Positions 51,498 to 60,347 of a stretch of 64,000 bases of DNA are shown in pieces (position 1 is the stretch's first letter; the number at the start of each line of letters is the position of its first letter). The notes under the pieces are model-generated. The model saw only the letters and a program-made list of their open reading frames with translations, did no database searches and was not told the origin of the DNA. Origin of the DNA: Blautia hydrogenotrophica DSM 10507 (GTDB lineage Bacteria; Bacillota; Clostridia; Lachnospirales; Lachnospiraceae); the NCBI RefSeq assembly GCF_034356035.1, contig NZ_CP136423.1, positions 2,976,001 through 3,040,000 on the forward strand, written 5' to 3'. The position numbers were made by a program, and so were the translations under genes.

Positions 51498-51556
51498 ACA
51501 ATAAGAAACATAAGTTGCGCAACAATAGTTTTTTAAACATAGGAAAGAGAAGGACC

Positions 51557-52144
51557 ATGCCGCCTAAATTCAAGTTTACAAGAGAACAAATCATAACTGC
51601 CGCTTTAGATGTCACGAGAAAAAATGGGATTGCAGGATTAACCGCAAGAGGTTTAGCGGCAGAACTTGGCTCGTCCTCTAAGCCTATCTTTGGCTTATTT
51701 CAAAATATGGAAGAAGTACAAAACGAGGTCCTATCTGCCGCATATATGCTGTATCATTCCTATATCCAAAAAGGTATGACAGACGGGAAATACCCGCCTT
51801 ATAAAGCAAGCGGTATCGCATATATTCAGTTTGCAAAAGAAGAAAAGGAACTATTCAAACTGCTTTTTATGCGTGACAGAACAGGGGAAAAGATAGAAGA
51901 AAACCGTGAAGAAATGCGTCCAATGCTAAATCTCATTATGAAAAATTTAGGTATTGATGAGGATAAAGCATACTTTTTTCATTTGGAACTATGGCTGTAT
52001 GTTCACGGTATCGCGACAATGATAGCAACCAATTATCTTGAATGGGATATTGAATTTATTGACAAGGCACTTACCGACGCTTATCAGGGATTAAAAAATC
52101 ATTATGCAGCAAGGAGTACTAATAATGAAAGAAAAAATTTATGA
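51557..52144 (+). CDS. TetR-family transcriptional regulator
   Basis: A 195-residue regulator with an N-terminal helix-turn-helix (FTREQIITAALDVTRKNGIAGLTARGLAAELGSSSKPIFGLFQNMEEV) and a helical ligand domain with a WLYVHGIATMIA segment of the WHG type. Start ATG at 51557 (MPPKFKFT) after AAGAGAAGGA; longer upstream frames run through repeat copy F. It overlaps the hydrolase gene downstream. Both genes are more AT-rich than their neighbours, which hints at acquisition from elsewhere. Confidence 0.88.
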   Translation: MPPKFKFTREQIITAALDVTRKNGIAGLTARGLAAELGSSSKPIFGLFQNMEEVQNEVLSAAYMLYHSYIQKGMTDGKYPPYKASGIAYIQFAKEEKELFKLLFMRDRTGEKIEENREEMRPMLNLIMKNLGIDEDKAYFFHLELWLYVHGIATMIATNYLEWDIEFIDKALTDAYQGLKNHYAARSTNNERKNL

Positions 52145-53045
52145 AAATCAAGGTATACGATTGAAATACTATGAAGTTGAAAACCGTTTTCAGCCTTTGG
52201 TTTTCATTCACGCTCAAGGTGTAGATGGACAGAGCTATGCGAATGTAGCTAAACAGCTTTCAAAAAAATTTCATATCTATTCCGTTGACTGTTACGGTCA
52301 CGGCGGCAGCCTGCATAATCCCGAAGAATATAATATAAAATCTATCAGTCATGCGATAATAGATTTTATTGAAAATGAAATCGGTCAAAAGGTGTGGCTG
52401 CTGGGACATTCTTCCGGTGGTTTGATTGCCGCATATATTGCCGCAGAAACAGAACTTTGTGAAATGCTGATATTAGAAGACCCTCCTTTTTTCGCTTCTC
52501 AGGGAGAACGCAGAAAAAGTACCTTCAATTATATTGACCTATCAACAGTATGTCATACATACATTTCACAGGAAGAAAAAAGTGACTTTGTACTTTACTA
52601 TTTTTGCAATCAATACGCATGGAATTTATTCCCTGAACATTCGAGAGATAAAGTAAAAGGCAAATTAGTAAAAATGGCGGCAGCCTATCGCACAAAGCAC
52701 CCTTCAAAAGATTTGAAAGTACTGTTTTGGCCGAAGGCCGCATTAGCAGGTTTTCAGGGTATGAATCATTATGATCCTCTATTCGGAGAGGCATTTTATA
52801 CCGACAGTTTTCATTGTGGAATTCTGCATGAAGATATTTTGAGAAAAATTAGCTGTAAAACAATTTTTATGAAAGCCCAAACAAATATCAACTCTGACGG
52901 AATATTGATGGCTGCGTTAAATGACGATGATTCGAAAAGAGTTTCGGAGCTAATTGGCAACTGCAAAATCGTTCGTTTTGATTGTGGACATGGTATCCAT
53001 ATTGAAAAGCCAAAAGAATTTGTGAAATACCTATTAAACTTATAA
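52125..53045 (+). CDS. Alpha/beta hydrolase
   Basis: A 306-residue hydrolase with the nucleophile elbow GHSSGGLIAA, the oxyanion region FIHAQGVDGQSY, and a C-terminal catalytic His in DCGHGIHIEKPKEF. Start ATG at 52125 (MKEKIYENQG) after AAGGAGTACTAATA, inside the end of the TetR gene, so the two are coupled. The TetR protein probably controls this enzyme in response to its substrate, which is unknown; esters of xenobiotics or lipids are typical. Confidence 0.9.
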   Translation: MKEKIYENQGIRLKYYEVENRFQPLVFIHAQGVDGQSYANVAKQLSKKFHIYSVDCYGHGGSLHNPEEYNIKSISHAIIDFIENEIGQKVWLLGHSSGGLIAAYIAAETELCEMLILEDPPFFASQGERRKSTFNYIDLSTVCHTYISQEEKSDFVLYYFCNQYAWNLFPEHSRDKVKGKLVKMAAAYRTKHPSKDLKVLFWPKAALAGFQGMNHYDPLFGEAFYTDSFHCGILHEDILRKISCKTIFMKAQTNINSDGILMAALNDDDSKRVSELIGNCKIVRFDCGHGIHIEKPKEFVKYLLNL

Positions 53046-53097
53046 GAACGTAAAAGGCAAACATTGTAGAGACAACGATATAAACTCAAATATGTAT

Positions 53098-53133
53098 ACC
53101 GCCGCTATGGATAACATCATAACGGCGGTTTTT
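53098..53133. terminator. Terminator after the TetR-hydrolase operon
   Basis: ACCGCCG and CGGCGGT pair (extended inward by TATG/CATA) and are followed by five T on the plus strand. It also lies 13 bases after the stop of the convergent nitrilase gene. Confidence 0.85.
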
Positions 53134-53145
53134 CGTATCAACCGA

Positions 53146-53976
53146 CTATCTCCGTCCCCGGAGCTGATACAAATCCAGCCGACGGCTGGACAAAAGTGGC
53201 AGGTCTCGGCGGATGCGGTCAATCTCATCCAGGTTCAGTTCCTGAACCAGACACCCCTCCTTCTCGTCTAACTGTGCCTGCACCTCCCCCCAAGGATTCA
53301 CAACGATGGAATGTCCCCAGGAAGTATAGCTGCTCTTCTCATCTCTGGCTGGCGCCGTCCCCAACATATACACCTGGTTATCCAAAGCTCTGGCCCTAAA
53401 GGAAAGTTCCCAATGAGCGGGCCCTGTGGTCATGTTGAAAGCCCCAGGAATCAAAATCAGCCTCGCGCCCTCCTGCGCCATCAATCTTGACAGCTCCGGG
53501 AAACGTATATCAAAACAGATGCAGATTCCCATCCTGCCGAACTCCGTATCAAACACGGTTATGGCATCCCCTGCCGTCAGTGTGTCTGACTCCTTAAAAT
53601 ACTGACCTCCCGTCACATTGATATCGAACAAGTGCATTTTCCTATGCTTTGCGATCTGTCTTCCCTGTCGGTCAAAGACATAGGCCGTGTTGTACACCTT
53701 TCCTTCTTCATCCACCTCCGGGACAGACCCAGCTGCTAGATAAATCCCTTCCTCCTTCGCCATGCAGCTTAGAGCCTGCCAGCTCTCACCACCCTGCGGC
53801 TCCGCGTAGACCGGAAACTGGTCGGTCTGATACGGACAGTTAAACATCTCCGGCAGCGTTACCAAATCCGGCTTTTCCGCCCGAAGCGCCCGCAGCTTTT
53901 CTCGAACCACAGACAGATTTTCCTCTTTTTTCTCAGACACATGGGTCTGAAGCAACGCGACTTTTATTGAGTTCAT
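53146..53976 (-). CDS. Carbon-nitrogen hydrolase (omega-amidase/nitrilase family)
   Basis: A 276-residue member with the full catalytic triad: E43 (LPEMFNCPY), K113 (KHRKMHLFDI) and C154 (ICICFDIRFPEL). Length and motifs match the Nit2/omega-amidase group, which hydrolyses 2-oxoglutaramate or 2-oxosuccinamate to the oxoacid and ammonia. Start ATG at 53976 (MNSIKVALLQTHV), 7 bases after TGGAGG; upstream in-frame starts at 53994 and further lack sites. Monocistronic. Confidence 0.9.
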   Translation of the reverse strand: MNSIKVALLQTHVSEKKEENLSVVREKLRALRAEKPDLVTLPEMFNCPYQTDQFPVYAEPQGGESWQALSCMAKEEGIYLAAGSVPEVDEEGKVYNTAYVFDRQGRQIAKHRKMHLFDINVTGGQYFKESDTLTAGDAITVFDTEFGRMGICICFDIRFPELSRLMAQEGARLILIPGAFNMTTGPAHWELSFRARALDNQVYMLGTAPARDEKSSYTSWGHSIVVNPWGEVQAQLDEKEGCLVQELNLDEIDRIRRDLPLLSSRRLDLYQLRGRR

Positions 53977-54185
53977 CCAAACACCTCCATATTTCATCTT
54001 CCCTCTCCCGCCCTGACCGAAAAGAGCTCTTTGGTTGTTAAAAATATCATACCAAAATGAAGATATTTTACAAGACATTTTACCCTAGAACCACTAAAAT
54101 AAAAAGGAATCCTGCGGAACATTTACGTTATATAATAAAGGAAGGTAAACATGAAAAAAATGCGCACTGTCTGCCGCGATAGATA

Positions 54186-54648
54186 ATGATCTTTAGAAGC
54201 CTATTGCTTCCAGGGCGTCATCCAGCCTTTTCCCGATCATTTTCATGAACACTATGTCATTGGTTATATGGAAAATGGAGAGCGTGCTCTCTTGTGAAAA
54301 TTTAGAATCTCTTCTCAAGACCAGAGAAGTCAAACTGTCCTGTGGCTTTATCCGCAGCCAATACGCAGAACATATCTATCTGGAACAGATGGATCATTTC
54401 GCTGGATTAAGCAAGTCCACTCTCCGGCGGGCCTTTACAAATACAAAGGAAATCCCCCCTATCGTAATCTATTGTCTGTCCACGTCGCAAAAGCCAAAAA
54501 GCTACTGAAACAAGGAGTCACACCTGCTGCCGCGATACAGACAGGCTTCTCAGATCAGAGTCATTTTACAAATACCTTCCACACATTTATCGGCCGAGTC
54601 CCAGGTATGTACCAAGATATTTTCGAGAAAGTGAGTGAAAAGAAATGA
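54186..54648 (+). pseudogene. AraC-family regulator, decayed
   Basis: Pieces of an AraC regulator are readable in more than one frame: HFHEHYVIGYMENGERALSC (cupin part), FAGLSKSTLRRAFTNTKEIPP, then after a frameshift VHVAKAKKLLKQGVTPAAAIQTGFSDQSHFTNTFHTFIGRVPG up to a TGA at 54646-54648. A large part of the cupin-to-HTH linker is missing. The stop overlaps the DUF2000 start, so the two were one operon before decay. The 54049-54185 stretch before it shows no gene. Confidence 0.8.
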
Positions 54649-55067
54649 ATCCTAAAAATGAAAAATGTGTCATGATTATCAACCAAAATCTACCCGCCGG
54701 CGTAGCTGCCAACACTGCCGCTATCATGGGAATCTCCCTGGGCAAACAAAAACCCCAGATTGTGGGTCCAGATGTGGCAGACAAAAACGGGCGCTACCGC
54801 CCTGGAATCATAGAATTCCCAGTTCCTATTCTCAAAGGCTCCTCTGAAAACATGCAGGAGATTTATCGAAAACTTCTGCTCCCGGAATTCTCATCCCTTA
54901 CTGCCATAGACTTTACAGATCTGGCCCAGGGCTGCAAAACCTACGAGGAGTTCATAGAAAAAATGTCCAAATCCCCCGTAGATTCTCTTCAATACCTAGG
55001 ACTGACTCTGTGCGGCCCAAAGAAAAAAGTAAACAAACTGACCGGGAATCTGCCCCTTTTGAGATGA
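54645..55067 (+). CDS. DUF2000 family protein
   Basis: A 140-residue protein with the pattern of DUF2000: KCVMIINQNLPAGVAANTAAIMGISLGKQKPQIVGPDV, then PVPILKGSSENMQEIYRKL and FTDLAQGCKTYEEFIEKM. The peptidyl-tRNA-hydrolase-like fold is known for this family, but its function is not. Its normal partner, an AraC regulator immediately upstream, is a pseudogene here. ATG at 54645 (MNPKNEKCV) after AAAGAA; the site is weak. Confidence 0.85.
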   Translation: MNPKNEKCVMIINQNLPAGVAANTAAIMGISLGKQKPQIVGPDVADKNGRYRPGIIEFPVPILKGSSENMQEIYRKLLLPEFSSLTAIDFTDLAQGCKTYEEFIEKMSKSPVDSLQYLGLTLCGPKKKVNKLTGNLPLLR

Positions 55068-55139
55068 ACAACAAAGCCACAGCAAATGCCTACCTGTACA
55101 AGCACATCAGCCGCTTGCGAGTTTATCGCACATGACAAG

Positions 55140-55182
55140 CCGCGGGACAGGAAAATATCTCTTCCTCTGTCCCGCGGTTTTC
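55140..55182 (+). terminator. Terminator after the DUF2000 gene
   Basis: CCGCGGGACAG and CTGTCCCGCGG form an 11-bp perfect stem, followed by TTTTCTCTCTTT on the plus strand. The convergent argD gene ends 21 bases beyond. Confidence 0.85.
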
Positions 55183-55203
55183 TCTCTTTATAAAATGTCT
55201 ACC

Positions 55204-56394
55204 CTATTCCAGACTCTTCTTTAATTTTTCTATCATCTCATCCACATGCTCTGTCGTAATCACCAACGGCGGCACCAGACGCAGCACGTCGCTTCCGGCG
55301 CTGATGACCAACAAGCCATTTTCCAGAGCCCGATTAATCACCTCACCCACAGGTCTGTCCTGGATCACCAGCCCTTGCATGAAACCTTTTCCACGCCGTC
55401 CAGCCACACAGTCATAGTTATCCACAATCTCATCCAGTTTTCCTTCCAGATACGGGGTCAGCTCCTGCACATGAGCTAAGATCATATCTCTCTCAAAGAT
55501 CTGAAACACCTTGCTGACTGCCGCGCAAACCAGGGGATTTCCTCCATAAGTAGTGCCATGGTCTCCCGGCTCCAAAGACGACTTCGCCAGTTTTTCATTC
55601 AACACGAATGCCCCTACCGGCACGCCGCTTCCCAAGGCTTTTGCACAGGTCATCACGTCCGGCTTTACGCCGTAGCCTTGCCACGCGAAATAATGTCCGG
55701 TCCTTCCCATTCCGCACTGAATCTCATCAAAAATCAGCACAATATCTTTCTCATCACAGATTTGACGCAGCCCTTCCAAAAACTCCTGATCTGCCGGATA
55801 AATCCCCCCCTCGCCTTGGACTACCTCTGTGATAATAGCGCAGGTCCTGTCTGTGATCTGGGCTTTCACGCTCTCCAGATCGTTAAAATTCGCAAACCTG
55901 ACACCTCCCATCAGCGGTTCAAACGGCTCCCGGTAATGAGCAGTTCCAGTCACTGCCAAAGCTCCGATGCTCCTGCCGTGGAAAGAATGGTTCATGGCAA
56001 TGATCTCATGTCCCGCATGGCCGTCTCTTGTATAGGCATACTTTTTCGCCGCCTTCAGCGCTCCTTCAATGGCCTCCGTACCACTGTTGGTAAAAAAAAC
56101 CTTACTCATACGGCTGGCCAGTACCAGCTTGGCACCGGCCTCGATGACCGGTTCATTGTAGTACAGATTCGATACATGCATCAGCTTGTCTATCTGTTCT
56201 TTCAGCGCCTCATCGTAGCCTGGGTAGTGATATCCCAACGCATTTACGGCGATTCCCGCTGCAAAATCCAGGTATTTTTTCCCCTCTACATCGTACAGAT
56301 AAACGCCCTCGCCCCGGTCCAAAACCACCGGAAAACGGTTATAGGTATGCAGAATGTTAACCTCTGACTCTTCCATTAGATTCTCAGTTCTCAT
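55204..56394 (-). CDS. argD: Acetylornithine aminotransferase
   Basis: A 396-residue class III PLP aminotransferase converting N-acetylglutamate semialdehyde to N-acetylornithine. The PLP Lys is in [15 protein letters not shown], with the preceding Asp in [14 protein letters not shown] and [17 protein letters not shown]. The start at 56394 overlaps the argB stop by 11 bases. Last gene of argCJBD. Confidence 0.95.
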   Translation of the reverse strand: MRTENLMEESEVNILHTYNRFPVVLDRGEGVYLYDVEGKKYLDFAAGIAVNALGYHYPGYDEALKEQIDKLMHVSNLYYNEPVIEAGAKLVLASRMSKVFFTNSGTEAIEGALKAAKKYAYTRDGHAGHEIIAMNHSFHGRSIGALAVTGTAHYREPFEPLMGGVRFANFNDLESVKAQITDRTCAIITEVVQGEGGIYPADQEFLEGLRQICDEKDIVLIFDEIQCGMGRTGHYFAWQGYGVKPDVMTCAKALGSGVPVGAFVLNEKLAKSSLEPGDHGTTYGGNPLVCAAVSKVFQIFERDMILAHVQELTPYLEGKLDEIVDNYDCVAGRRGKGFMQGLVIQDRPVGEVINRALENGLLVISAGSDVLRLVPPLVITTEHVDEMIEKLKKSLE

Positions 56395-57277
56395 GATAAT
56401 ATTTCTCCCCGTCTTCTCTTAAAATCGCAGTTCCAATTCCTTTGTTCGTAAAGATCTCCAACAGCAGGCTGTGCGGGATTCTTCCGTCCAGAATGTGCAC
56501 CCGGTTTACCCCGTTTTCAATGGCGTCAATGCAGTTCTTAATTTTCGGTATCATTCCACCGCCCACATAGCCGTCCGAGATCAGCTTCTCGGCCTCATGC
56601 ACATGAAGCTCCGAGATTAACGTGCTCGGGTCATTGACATCCCTGCACACGCCTTCAATGTCGGACAGAAATGCCAGTTTTTCTGCGTGCACTGCCTCGG
56701 CAATCGCACAAGCGGCATCATCTGCATTGATATTGTAGGTCTTAAACTCCTCATCTGTTCCCACCGGAAAAACAATAGGCAGAAAATCCTTTTCCAACAG
56801 ATCATAGAGAATCTTAGGATTAACCTGGGTCACCTCTCCCACATAGCCGATGTCCTGTCCGTCGGAGTATTTCTTCTCCACTTGCAGAAGGCCTCCGTCC
56901 TTTCCGCTGATTCCCACTGCCTTAATTCCCAGGGACTGCACCAGTGTTACTAATTCCTTGTTCACCTTTGCAAGCACCATCTCTGCCAGCTCCATGGTGG
57001 CTTCATCTGTAACACGCAGTCCATTGATAAATCGCGGTTCCATTCCAACTTTTCCTACCCAACGGCTGATCTCCTTTCCGCCGCCGTGGACGATGATCGG
57101 CTTAAAGCCTACCAGTTTCAGAAGCACCACATCCTTAATCACATTTTCCTTCAGCTCCTGGTCAATCATCGCACTGCCGCCGTACTTTACAACTACAATC
57201 TTTCTGTTAAAACGCTGTATATAGGGCAATGCCTCAATAAGTACTTCAGCCTTATCCAGATATTTTTGATTTACCAT
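56384..57277 (-). CDS. argB: Acetylglutamate kinase
   Basis: A 297-residue amino-acid kinase phosphorylating N-acetylglutamate. [21 protein letters not shown], the NAG site [10 protein letters not shown] and [29 protein letters not shown] are visible. Its N-terminal helix ([18 protein letters not shown] type) is of the hexameric, arginine-inhibited form. The start follows GAGAGAGGAAAGAAAA. Confidence 0.96.
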   Translation of the reverse strand: MVNQKYLDKAEVLIEALPYIQRFNRKIVVVKYGGSAMIDQELKENVIKDVVLLKLVGFKPIIVHGGGKEISRWVGKVGMEPRFINGLRVTDEATMELAEMVLAKVNKELVTLVQSLGIKAVGISGKDGGLLQVEKKYSDGQDIGYVGEVTQVNPKILYDLLEKDFLPIVFPVGTDEEFKTYNINADDAACAIAEAVHAEKLAFLSDIEGVCRDVNDPSTLISELHVHEAEKLISDGYVGGGMIPKIKNCIDAIENGVNRVHILDGRIPHSLLLEIFTNKGIGTAILREDGEKYYHEN

Positions 57278-57334
57278 TTTTCTTTCCTCTCTCCTTATGG
57301 ACCACTCTTTTATAAATTCAAATTCCGCATAGTC

Positions 57335-57347
57335 CGAATATTATTCG
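57335..57347. promoter_or_regulatory. Possible ArgR half-operator between argJ and argB
   Basis: CGAATATTATTCG is a 13-bp palindrome in the 75-base argJ-argB spacer. The longer word AGTCCGAATATTAT recurs at 60099-60112 upstream of argG. It resembles ArgR boxes (TGAATA...TATTCA) imperfectly. Confidence 0.35.
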
Positions 57348-57352
57348 CCGTA

Positions 57353-58582
57353 CTAGGAACGGTAATCCGCATTGATCTTCACATAGTCATAGGTCAGATC
57401 ACAGCCCCAGGCTGTAGCCATACAGTCGCCCATCTTGATGTCCGCCACCGCAGTAACCACCTCCTCTGACAGAATCTTCGTAGCTTCCTCTTCACTATAG
57501 TCCAAAGCCACTCCATTTTCGATAATCTGTATCCTACCCGCCGTACTCTCAAAGAAAAGATCCACCTTCTCAGGGTCAAACTGCGCCCCAGAATATCCCA
57601 TGGCACACAGAATCCTTCCCCAGTTTGCATCATGTCCATAGATCGCCGCCTTCGTCAGATTGGAAGTCACCACAGACTTACTCAACACTGCCGCCTGTTC
57701 CTTGCTTTTCGCGCCGATGATCTTCACCTCAAAGAGAGCAGTTGCTCCTTCTCCGTCTCCGGCAATACATTTCGCCAGATAGGTGTTGACTTCATTGAGA
57801 GCCTCCAGAAACTTCTCATAGTCTTCTCCCTTTTCCACAATCTTCTCGTTCTGAGCCAAGCCATTAGCCAGCAGAAGCACTGTATCATTGGTGGAAGTAT
57901 CCCCATCCACAGAGACCATATTATAAGTGTCCCGGACACTAGAACTGAGCGCCTGCTGAAGCAGGTCTTTGTCAATCGCCGCATCTGTGGTGACGAAACT
58001 TAACATGGTACACATATTCGGATGAATCATTCCGGAACCCTTGCACATACCGCCGATCACGACTTCTTTTCCTCCAATTTCCACGGACACCGCAATCTCC
58101 TTTTTTCTGGTATCTGTGGTCATAATCGCTTCAGCCGCCGCGGTACCTGCTACCAGACTGTTGTCCAGCTTCGTCGCCATCGCGCGCACTCCCGCCTCTA
58201 ATTTCCCCATAGGAAGCTGCTGACCGATCACTCCTGTGGAAGCCACCAACACGCTGTACTTCTCAATATTCAAGCACTCGCCCGCGGCCTGGGCAGTCTT
58301 CTCACAGTAATTATATCCTTCAGTCCCTGTACAGGCGTTGGCGATTCCACTGTTGCAGACTATTGCCTGAGCAGTGGGGTAATCGTATACGATCTTCCTG
58401 TCCCATTTCACAGGTGCCGCTTTCACCACATTTGTAGTGAATGTCCCTGCCGCCACACAGGGAACCTCGCTGTAAATCATCGCCATATCCATAGAACCGT
58501 TTTTCTTAATCCCGGCTGCTGTGGAGGCAGCCAAAAAGCCTTTTGCCGCCGTCACTCCGCCTTCTGTTTTTTTCATGCTCAT
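57353..58582 (-). CDS. argJ: Glutamate N-acetyltransferase/amino-acid acetyltransferase
   Basis: A 409-residue ArgJ that recycles the acetyl group from acetylornithine to glutamate. The self-cleavage site is in KGSGMIHPNMCTML, with the nucleophilic Thr at T192, so the precursor should split into alpha and beta chains. GAKSKEQAAVLSKSVVTSNL and DANWGRI are typical of the beta chain. Start ATG at 58582 (MSMKKTEGGV) after AGGAGAGGAAGA. Its presence means that the linear enzymes ArgA and ArgE are not required. Confidence 0.95.
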   Translation of the reverse strand: MSMKKTEGGVTAAKGFLAASTAAGIKKNGSMDMAMIYSEVPCVAAGTFTTNVVKAAPVKWDRKIVYDYPTAQAIVCNSGIANACTGTEGYNYCEKTAQAAGECLNIEKYSVLVASTGVIGQQLPMGKLEAGVRAMATKLDNSLVAGTAAAEAIMTTDTRKKEIAVSVEIGGKEVVIGGMCKGSGMIHPNMCTMLSFVTTDAAIDKDLLQQALSSSVRDTYNMVSVDGDTSTNDTVLLLANGLAQNEKIVEKGEDYEKFLEALNEVNTYLAKCIAGDGEGATALFEVKIIGAKSKEQAAVLSKSVVTSNLTKAAIYGHDANWGRILCAMGYSGAQFDPEKVDLFFESTAGRIQIIENGVALDYSEEEATKILSEEVVTAVADIKMGDCMATAWGCDLTYDYVKINADYRS

Positions 58583-58596
58583 TCTTCCTCTCCTGT

Positions 58597-59637
58597 CTAC
58601 GGGCACATGGGAATCTGATATAGTCCCTCCGCCTCGTTTAAGCCAAACATCAGGTTCATATTCTGTACTGCCTGCCCGGCAGCACCTTTTACCACATTAT
58701 CCAAAGCCCCCATCATAATGACACGTTTTGTCCTTGGATCAATCTTGAAATTCACATCTACATAGTTGCTGCCCTCCACCCATTTTGTCTGAGGGCAAAT
58801 ATCTTTGTCCATCACACGGACGAACTGCTCTTTCTCATAATACTTGTCATAGGCCGCCCTGACCTCTTCGTAAGTCACATCCTTCGTTAAAGACGCATAG
58901 GCTGTAACCAGAATTCCCCGGTTCATAGGCACCAGATGAGGGGTGAAATTAATCAAAACCTCTTTGCCGCAGGCGTACCCCAGCTGGTCTTCGATCTCCG
59001 GCGTGTGACGGTGGGAAGCCACCCCATATGCCTTGATATTTTCATTGACTTCACAGTACAGATTGTCCACCTTCGCTCCTCTGCCTGCCCCGGAGGTCCC
59101 TGACTTCGCGTCGATGATGATGGTATTCGGGTCGATCAGCCCTTCCTTTAGCAACGGATAAATGGACAGCGTCGAACAGGTGGGATAACAGCCTGGATTC
59201 GCGATCAGCCGGGCCTTCTTAATCTCCTCCCGATTAATCTCGCACAGACCGTAGACCGCTTCCTCCACAAACTGTGGGGATTTGTGTTCCATTCCATACC
59301 ACTGCTCGTACTTTTTCACATCTTTAATTCTGAAATCCGCGCTCAAATCCACGACCTTAGCCTGCGATAAAATTCCTTCATTGATTAATGAAGCGCACAG
59401 ACCCTGGGGAGTCGCCGTAAAGATCACATCCACCTGTCTCGCCAACTCCTCCATATTGTCATCCAAACATTTCTCATCAATCAGCTGAAAAAAGTTCTGA
59501 TAAATTCCCGCGTATTTCTGACCCACATAACTTCTCGAGCCCAACCATTTGATCTCCACCTGACTGTGTCCCAGCAAAAGCCGAACCAGTTCTGAACCTG
59601 CATAGCCAGTTGCTCCGATAATTCCTGCTTTTATCAT
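58597..59637 (-). CDS. argC: N-acetyl-gamma-glutamyl-phosphate reductase
   Basis: A 346-residue NADPH-dependent reductase. GATGYAGSELVRLL is the cofactor motif; catalytic Cys is in IANPGCYPTCSTL and the His in GVASHRHTPEIEDQLG. Start ATG at 59637 (MIKAGIIGATGYAG) after GAGGAGAAAGATT. First gene of the argCJBD operon. Confidence 0.96.
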   Translation of the reverse strand: MIKAGIIGATGYAGSELVRLLLGHSQVEIKWLGSRSYVGQKYAGIYQNFFQLIDEKCLDDNMEELARQVDVIFTATPQGLCASLINEGILSQAKVVDLSADFRIKDVKKYEQWYGMEHKSPQFVEEAVYGLCEINREEIKKARLIANPGCYPTCSTLSIYPLLKEGLIDPNTIIIDAKSGTSGAGRGAKVDNLYCEVNENIKAYGVASHRHTPEIEDQLGYACGKEVLINFTPHLVPMNRGILVTAYASLTKDVTYEEVRAAYDKYYEKEQFVRVMDKDICPQTKWVEGSNYVDVNFKIDPRTKRVIMMGALDNVVKGAAGQAVQNMNLMFGLNEAEGLYQIPMCP

Positions 59638-59726
59638 AATCTTTCTCCTCATTTCTTTTTCCGTCCGTCCGGATACAGAACCTTTTGCGCCCCTTCGTTC
59701 TGTAAGCCGTCCTCTTTTTTCTTCTT

Positions 59727-59755
59727 ATCATAGTACATCCCTGCGCATTCGTAAA
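59727..59755 (-). promoter_or_regulatory. Probable promoter of argCJBD
   Basis: On the minus strand TTTACG (59755-59750), a 17-base spacer and TATGAT (59732-59727). Repeat copy D begins 12 bases upstream of the -35 box. Confidence 0.5.
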
Positions 59756-59766
59756 GAGCCAGATGG

Positions 59767-59956
59767 AACAAAGTGGACAAGCCTACTTCAACTCCTCCAT
59801 CCCCTCAATCTTTGAGGGCGCAGTCCCACTTTGCGCGCCGCCGCAACACCGCCTTGCGGTGCACTACCTTATTGCGGCGTGCGCATCCCTAACGGAGCGT
59901 TTCTGTAATAGGAAAGGGATTTCACGCATTAGCGTGACAAGGTCTTTCCTATTACA
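59767..59956. repeat. Roughly 190-bp intergenic repeat, copy D
   Basis: Begins AACAAAGTGGACAAGCCTAC and ends in a hairpin with outer arms GTAATAGGAAAG and TCTTTCCTATTAC around TTCACGCATTAGCGTGA. It lies between the divergent argC and argG genes. A partial copy (E) follows directly in the same orientation. Confidence 0.9.
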
Positions 59957-60033
59957 AAACAAAGTGGACATGCCTACTTCAACTTTACCCTTTAATCTTG
60001 AAAGATACATTCTACTTTGCGCGCCACTGCGAT
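59957..60033. repeat. Partial intergenic repeat, copy E
   Basis: Head-to-tail with copy D: AACAAAGTGGACATGCCTAC, then a CTTTGCGCGCCACTGCGA block. It covers only the first half of the unit and lacks the terminal hairpin. Confidence 0.75.
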
Positions 60034-60081
60034 AACACAAAATGGCTTCCTCTCTGTCTCTGTATATTCCTGCGTTAAGTG

Positions 60082-60095
60082 TGTATAATTATACA
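60082..60095. promoter_or_regulatory. ArgR-box-like palindrome upstream of argG
   Basis: TGTATAATTATACA is a perfect 14-bp palindrome that resembles arginine-repressor boxes. It is 167 bases upstream of the argG -35 box. ArgR itself is not in the window; the assignment is inference. Confidence 0.45.
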
Positions 60096-60261
60096 TCCAG
60101 TCCGAATATTATGCAAGTACTTTTTCTCTTTGCCAGGTCCTCCTTTATTTCCTATCAATATTACTGTCTATTTTCCTGTATCCTGGACTTATTTGCTGGC
60201 CTTCCTCCCAGTGCACAAACTGATTCTGTGACATTTCTTTTTATATTTTTTCATTTTCCTA

Positions 60262-60290
60262 TTGCATATTTATTAGAAATGTTGTATATT
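60262..60290 (+). promoter_or_regulatory. Sigma-A promoter of argG
   Basis: TTGCAT (60262-60267), a 17-base spacer and TATATT (60285-60290). The word TGCATATTTATTAG across the -35 box partly matches an ArgR box. Confidence 0.6.
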
Positions 60291-60347
60291 AACTTGGAAC
60301 CTGATTTTCAAAGATAATAAAAACAGTCATTGAGGAGGACTATAGAC

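Noticed and set aside
38961..60033. Insertion sequence with transposase to explain the 190-bp repeats
   Set aside because: The units are too short and hold no coding frame; no transposase was found in the window, so only a non-autonomous element or structured RNA remains.
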